This document shows positions 21,504 through 23,510 of a stretch of DNA of 23,510 nucleotides, piece after piece (within the stretch, counting starts at the first letter, position 1; each line of letters opens with the position of its first letter). A model generated the notes under the pieces. The model searched no databases, had not been told where the DNA came from, and saw only the letters and a program-made list of their open reading frames with translations. Both the position numbers and the translations under genes were made by a program. The stretch is from assembly GCF_000497445.1 (NCBI RefSeq), contig NZ_CM002285.1:1865319-1888828 (forward strand), read 5' to 3'. Origin of the DNA: Streptomyces roseochromogenus subsp. oscitans DS 12.976. Its GTDB lineage: Bacteria; Actinomycetota; Actinomycetes; Streptomycetales; Streptomycetaceae.

Positions 21504-22256
21504 ATGGCCAAGCACCGCAAGACGCAGCGTTTCCGCCGCATAGTCATAGCGTCCGTCGCCATCGGCGCCGTGGGCATACCGTCCGTCGCGCTGGCCTGTT
21601 CCGACTGGCCGTACGGCAGGGCGGACCGTACGGACCAGGCCGACGTCGCCGCGACGAGTACGCCCCAGCAGCAGAGGCCCCACGGCCACCGGCATCACCA
21701 TCGCAACGGCCACCACCACACCGGCACACCGCGGGCCACCGGGTCGCCCTCGGAGCACCCGAGTGGCGACCGGAACGCGGCCGCCCACGAGCCCCAGCGG
21801 ACCGCCGCTCCCCGCCCGGCCGCCACCGCTTCCCAGGCCCCCGCCGCGCCGAGCACCCCGAAGCCCACCGCCACGGCGTCCGGGGTCATCGCGCGCATCC
21901 TGCAGCTCGTCAACGCCGAGCGCGCCAAGGCGGGGTGCCAGGACCTCACTCTGAACTCGGCGCTGGCCAAGGCCGCGCAGGCCCACAGCGCGGACATGGC
22001 GGCACACCAGAACATGTCGCACACCGGATCCGACGGCTCGTCCCCGGGCGACCGCATCACGCGGGCCGGCTTCGACTGGAGCGCCTACGGCGAGAACGTC
22101 GCCTACGGCTACGCCACCGCGGACCAGGTCATGGCGGGCTGGATGTCCAGCCCCGGACACCGGGCCAACATCCTCAACTGCTCGTTCAGGCAGATCGGCG
22201 TCGGCCTCGCGCAGCCGGGCAGCTACTGGACCCAGGACTTCGGCACAGCCCGGTGA
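21504..22256 (+). CDS. Secreted CAP-domain (SCP/PR-1) protein with His-rich linker
   Basis: This 250-residue exported protein has a basic start (MAKHRKTQRFRR), a hydrophobic signal segment (13-31) and a likely cleavage after SVALA. A low-complexity linker follows, with a histidine-rich patch (HGHRHHHRNGHHH, 60-72) and an Ala/Pro/Thr-rich stretch to about 125. The C-terminal CAP domain spans about 128-247: VNAERAKAGC, HSADMAAH (His161), MSHTG (His173), GENVAYGY (Glu197) and SPGHRANIL (His219). These residues form the usual CAP metal pocket. Cys145 and Cys226 could pair. Bacterial CAP proteins are extracellular and of mostly unknown function. The ATG at 21504 has GTGAGG about eight bases upstream. 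It converges on the siderophore synthetase gene. Confidence 0.92.
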   Translation: MAKHRKTQRFRRIVIASVAIGAVGIPSVALACSDWPYGRADRTDQADVAATSTPQQQRPHGHRHHHRNGHHHTGTPRATGSPSEHPSGDRNAAAHEPQRTAAPRPAATASQAPAAPSTPKPTATASGVIARILQLVNAERAKAGCQDLTLNSALAKAAQAHSADMAAHQNMSHTGSDGSSPGDRITRAGFDWSAYGENVAYGYATADQVMAGWMSSPGHRANILNCSFRQIGVGLAQPGSYWTQDFGTAR

Positions 22257-22287
22257 CCCCGGCCGGCCTCCGTAGGCACGGTGTTGG
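22257..22287. other. Short convergent spacer
   Basis: Thirty-one bases separate two convergent stops. Only the short palindrome ccggccgg is present, and no convincing terminator is seen. Confidence 0.4.
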
Positions 22288-23510
22288 TCAGCGGCGCGCC
22301 AGCGGGTTCGGCACGGGCAGATAGCGGGCGGCCGCGCCGTCCGCTCCGGTCCAGCGCAGCAGCAGGTTGGTCTTGCCGGGCAGGGTGGGCGAGGCCAGCA
22401 GGGCCGGTATCTCGGTCAGCTCGTGCCGGGCCAGTTCACGGCGGGCGGCGGGCCAGGGGTCGAGGCCCGGGTGGTGTTCGGCCAGGGCGGCGGCGATCTC
22501 GGTGAGATGGTTGACGACCAGGCAGTACACCAGCCGCTCCCAGCCGGCGGCCCGCGTGACGTCGGGCAGCAGCTTGGCGCCTTCGGCGTCCCGGAACAGT
22601 GCCTGGACGGGCACGCCGGCCGCGTCGACGGCGACGAGGGTGTTCTGCACGTGGGCTTCGAGGACCACCCCGTGCTCGTCGAAGGCCGTCAGCGCGGGCG
22701 GGACGACCTGGCGCAGATACGCCTCCCACCAGGCCGCCGGATCGGGCGCGGCGGCCAGCGGGCTGCCGTCGAAGCCCTCGGCGAGGGCGGCGGCGAGCAG
22801 CGCGGTGCTGCCCGGCAGCAGATGGCCGCGCAGCCCGTCCCGGACCAGGACGGCCAGCTCCTCGAAGGCGAAGGCGGCCGTGCGGTAGCCGCGGTCGCTC
22901 AGCCAGGCCGCGGGCGCGCCCAGCGCCACGAAGGCGTCCCCGGCGGCCGAGTCGGTACGGCGCAGTTTGCGCAGGTCGTGGCCCCACAGCCGGCGGATGT
23001 CGTTGGTGATGCGGACGTCCAGGCTGAACTTCAGGAACAGATCGCGCCCGGGCTCGTACACCGTGCGGATCGCCGCCGTCGGCCAGGTGTCGAAGGCGGT
23101 CGTGCCGAGGCGGAGCAGACGGCCGTCCGCGAAGGCCTCCGCCAGCTCCCCGCCCACCAGGTCCAGCTGCCAGGGGTGGGCCGGCAGCAGCCGGTAGCCG
23201 GGCGGTGCCGTGCCGAGGGCGTCCAGGGCGCCGGTGTCGCCCTCCTCGGCCACCTGGTCCTCGCGGACGGCGAGCAGCACCAGCGGGAAGCGGGCGTGCG
23301 CCTCGGGGGCGTACGGCAGCCAGGACGCGACCGGGCCGCCGCCCCGGGCCTTGGGCGCCGGATGGTACGGGTGGCCGGTGATCAGGGACTGCTCGGAGCG
23401 CAGATACGGGTCCGCGGGTGCCGTCGCCCGGGCGCGGGCGGTGAGCAGCGCTGCGACCGCGTCCCGGCTGTCGACCATCTCGGTGGGCAGATCGCCGCCC
23501 GGCAGCCCGG
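22288..23510 (-). CDS. IucA/IucC-family (NIS) siderophore synthetase, N-terminus outside window
   Basis: At least 407 residues of an NRPS-independent siderophore synthetase are visible; the frame is open through the right edge, so the ATG at 23478 is internal. Family motifs include SLITGHPYHPAPKARGG (visible residues 41-57, the ATP-binding HPxHPxxK region), LLPAHPWQLD, FSLDVRITNDIRRL, VLEAHVQNTLV with its conserved His and Asn, and GKTNLLLRW near the end. Such enzymes use ATP to join citrate, succinate or related acids to amines or hydroxamates. The sequence does not look like DesD as I remember it, so it may belong to a different pathway, and its partner genes would lie beyond the window. 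The acyl substrate cannot be told. Confidence 0.9.
   Translation of the reverse strand, partial: GLPGGDLPTEMVDSRDAVAALLTARARATAPADPYLRSEQSLITGHPYHPAPKARGGGPVASWLPYAPEAHARFPLVLLAVREDQVAEEGDTGALDALGTAPPGYRLLPAHPWQLDLVGGELAEAFADGRLLRLGTTAFDTWPTAAIRTVYEPGRDLFLKFSLDVRITNDIRRLWGHDLRKLRRTDSAAGDAFVALGAPAAWLSDRGYRTAAFAFEELAVLVRDGLRGHLLPGSTALLAAALAEGFDGSPLAAAPDPAAWWEAYLRQVVPPALTAFDEHGVVLEAHVQNTLVAVDAAGVPVQALFRDAEGAKLLPDVTRAAGWERLVYCLVVNHLTEIAAALAEHHPGLDPWPAARRELARHELTEIPALLASPTLPGKTNLLLRWTGADGAAARYLPVPNPLARR

Overview
The window is high-GC DNA with Streptomyces-type organisation: GTG starts are common, operons are tight with ATGA overlaps, stable GC-rich hairpins sit between genes, and the products (RNase Sa-type ribonuclease, actinobacterial allantoin genes, HPK7-type sensor kinase) are typical of the genus. 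From memory, gene order resembles the region around the allantoin genes of Streptomyces coelicolor; this was not checked by any search.

Layout. (1) 1-257: N-terminus of a leftward gene, probably a DEAD/DEAH-box helicase. (2) 356-7102: a sugar-uptake locus. A leftward operon encodes a lipoprotein binding protein, permease, single-domain ATPase, ROK kinase and a small membrane protein, with three ATGA overlaps. Upstream lie a leftward GntR/HutC regulator and a divergent Gfo/Idh/MocA dehydrogenase. The same 12-bp sequence, TTGTCCGGACAT, occurs on both sides of the regulator gene and is a strong operator candidate. (3) 7260-10504: leftward sensor kinase, response regulator and cytochrome P450. 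(4) 10532-11272: about 740 bases without a convincing gene but with short tandem repeats, a near-perfect palindrome and a 15-bp hairpin. (5) 11273-13301: secreted guanyl-specific RNase, RibD/DHFR-like protein and AIM24-family protein. (6) 13423-19907: purine (allantoin) catabolism: allantoicase and allantoinase leftward; an IclR regulator (AllR type), a MobA-like nucleotidyltransferase and malate synthase rightward; a small DUF-type gene sits between them on the other strand. (7) 19911-21111: a Rdx/SelW-like redox protein and a HipA-like kinase in one operon. (8) 21504-22256: a secreted CAP-domain protein with a histidine-rich linker. (9) 22288 to the right edge: an IucA/IucC (NIS) siderophore synthetase, truncated at its N-terminus by the window.

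How the parts work together. Allantoinase opens allantoin to allantoate, allantoicase releases urea and ureidoglycolate, and the glyoxylate produced later is condensed with acetyl-CoA by malate synthase. Two near-identical 15-bp dyads (TTCCACAAAGCGGAA and TTCCACAATGAGGAA) each occupy the -35/-10 spacer of a good promoter, one before the IclR gene and one before malate synthase. That is where a repressor such as AllR would be expected to act, so the sequence supports one regulon covering the regulator and the glyoxylate sink. The transporter locus probably imports a sugar or cyclitol, phosphorylates or oxidises it, and is controlled by the neighbouring GntR protein; its substrate cannot be read from sequence. 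No insertion sequence, CRISPR array, tRNA or rRNA was recognised.
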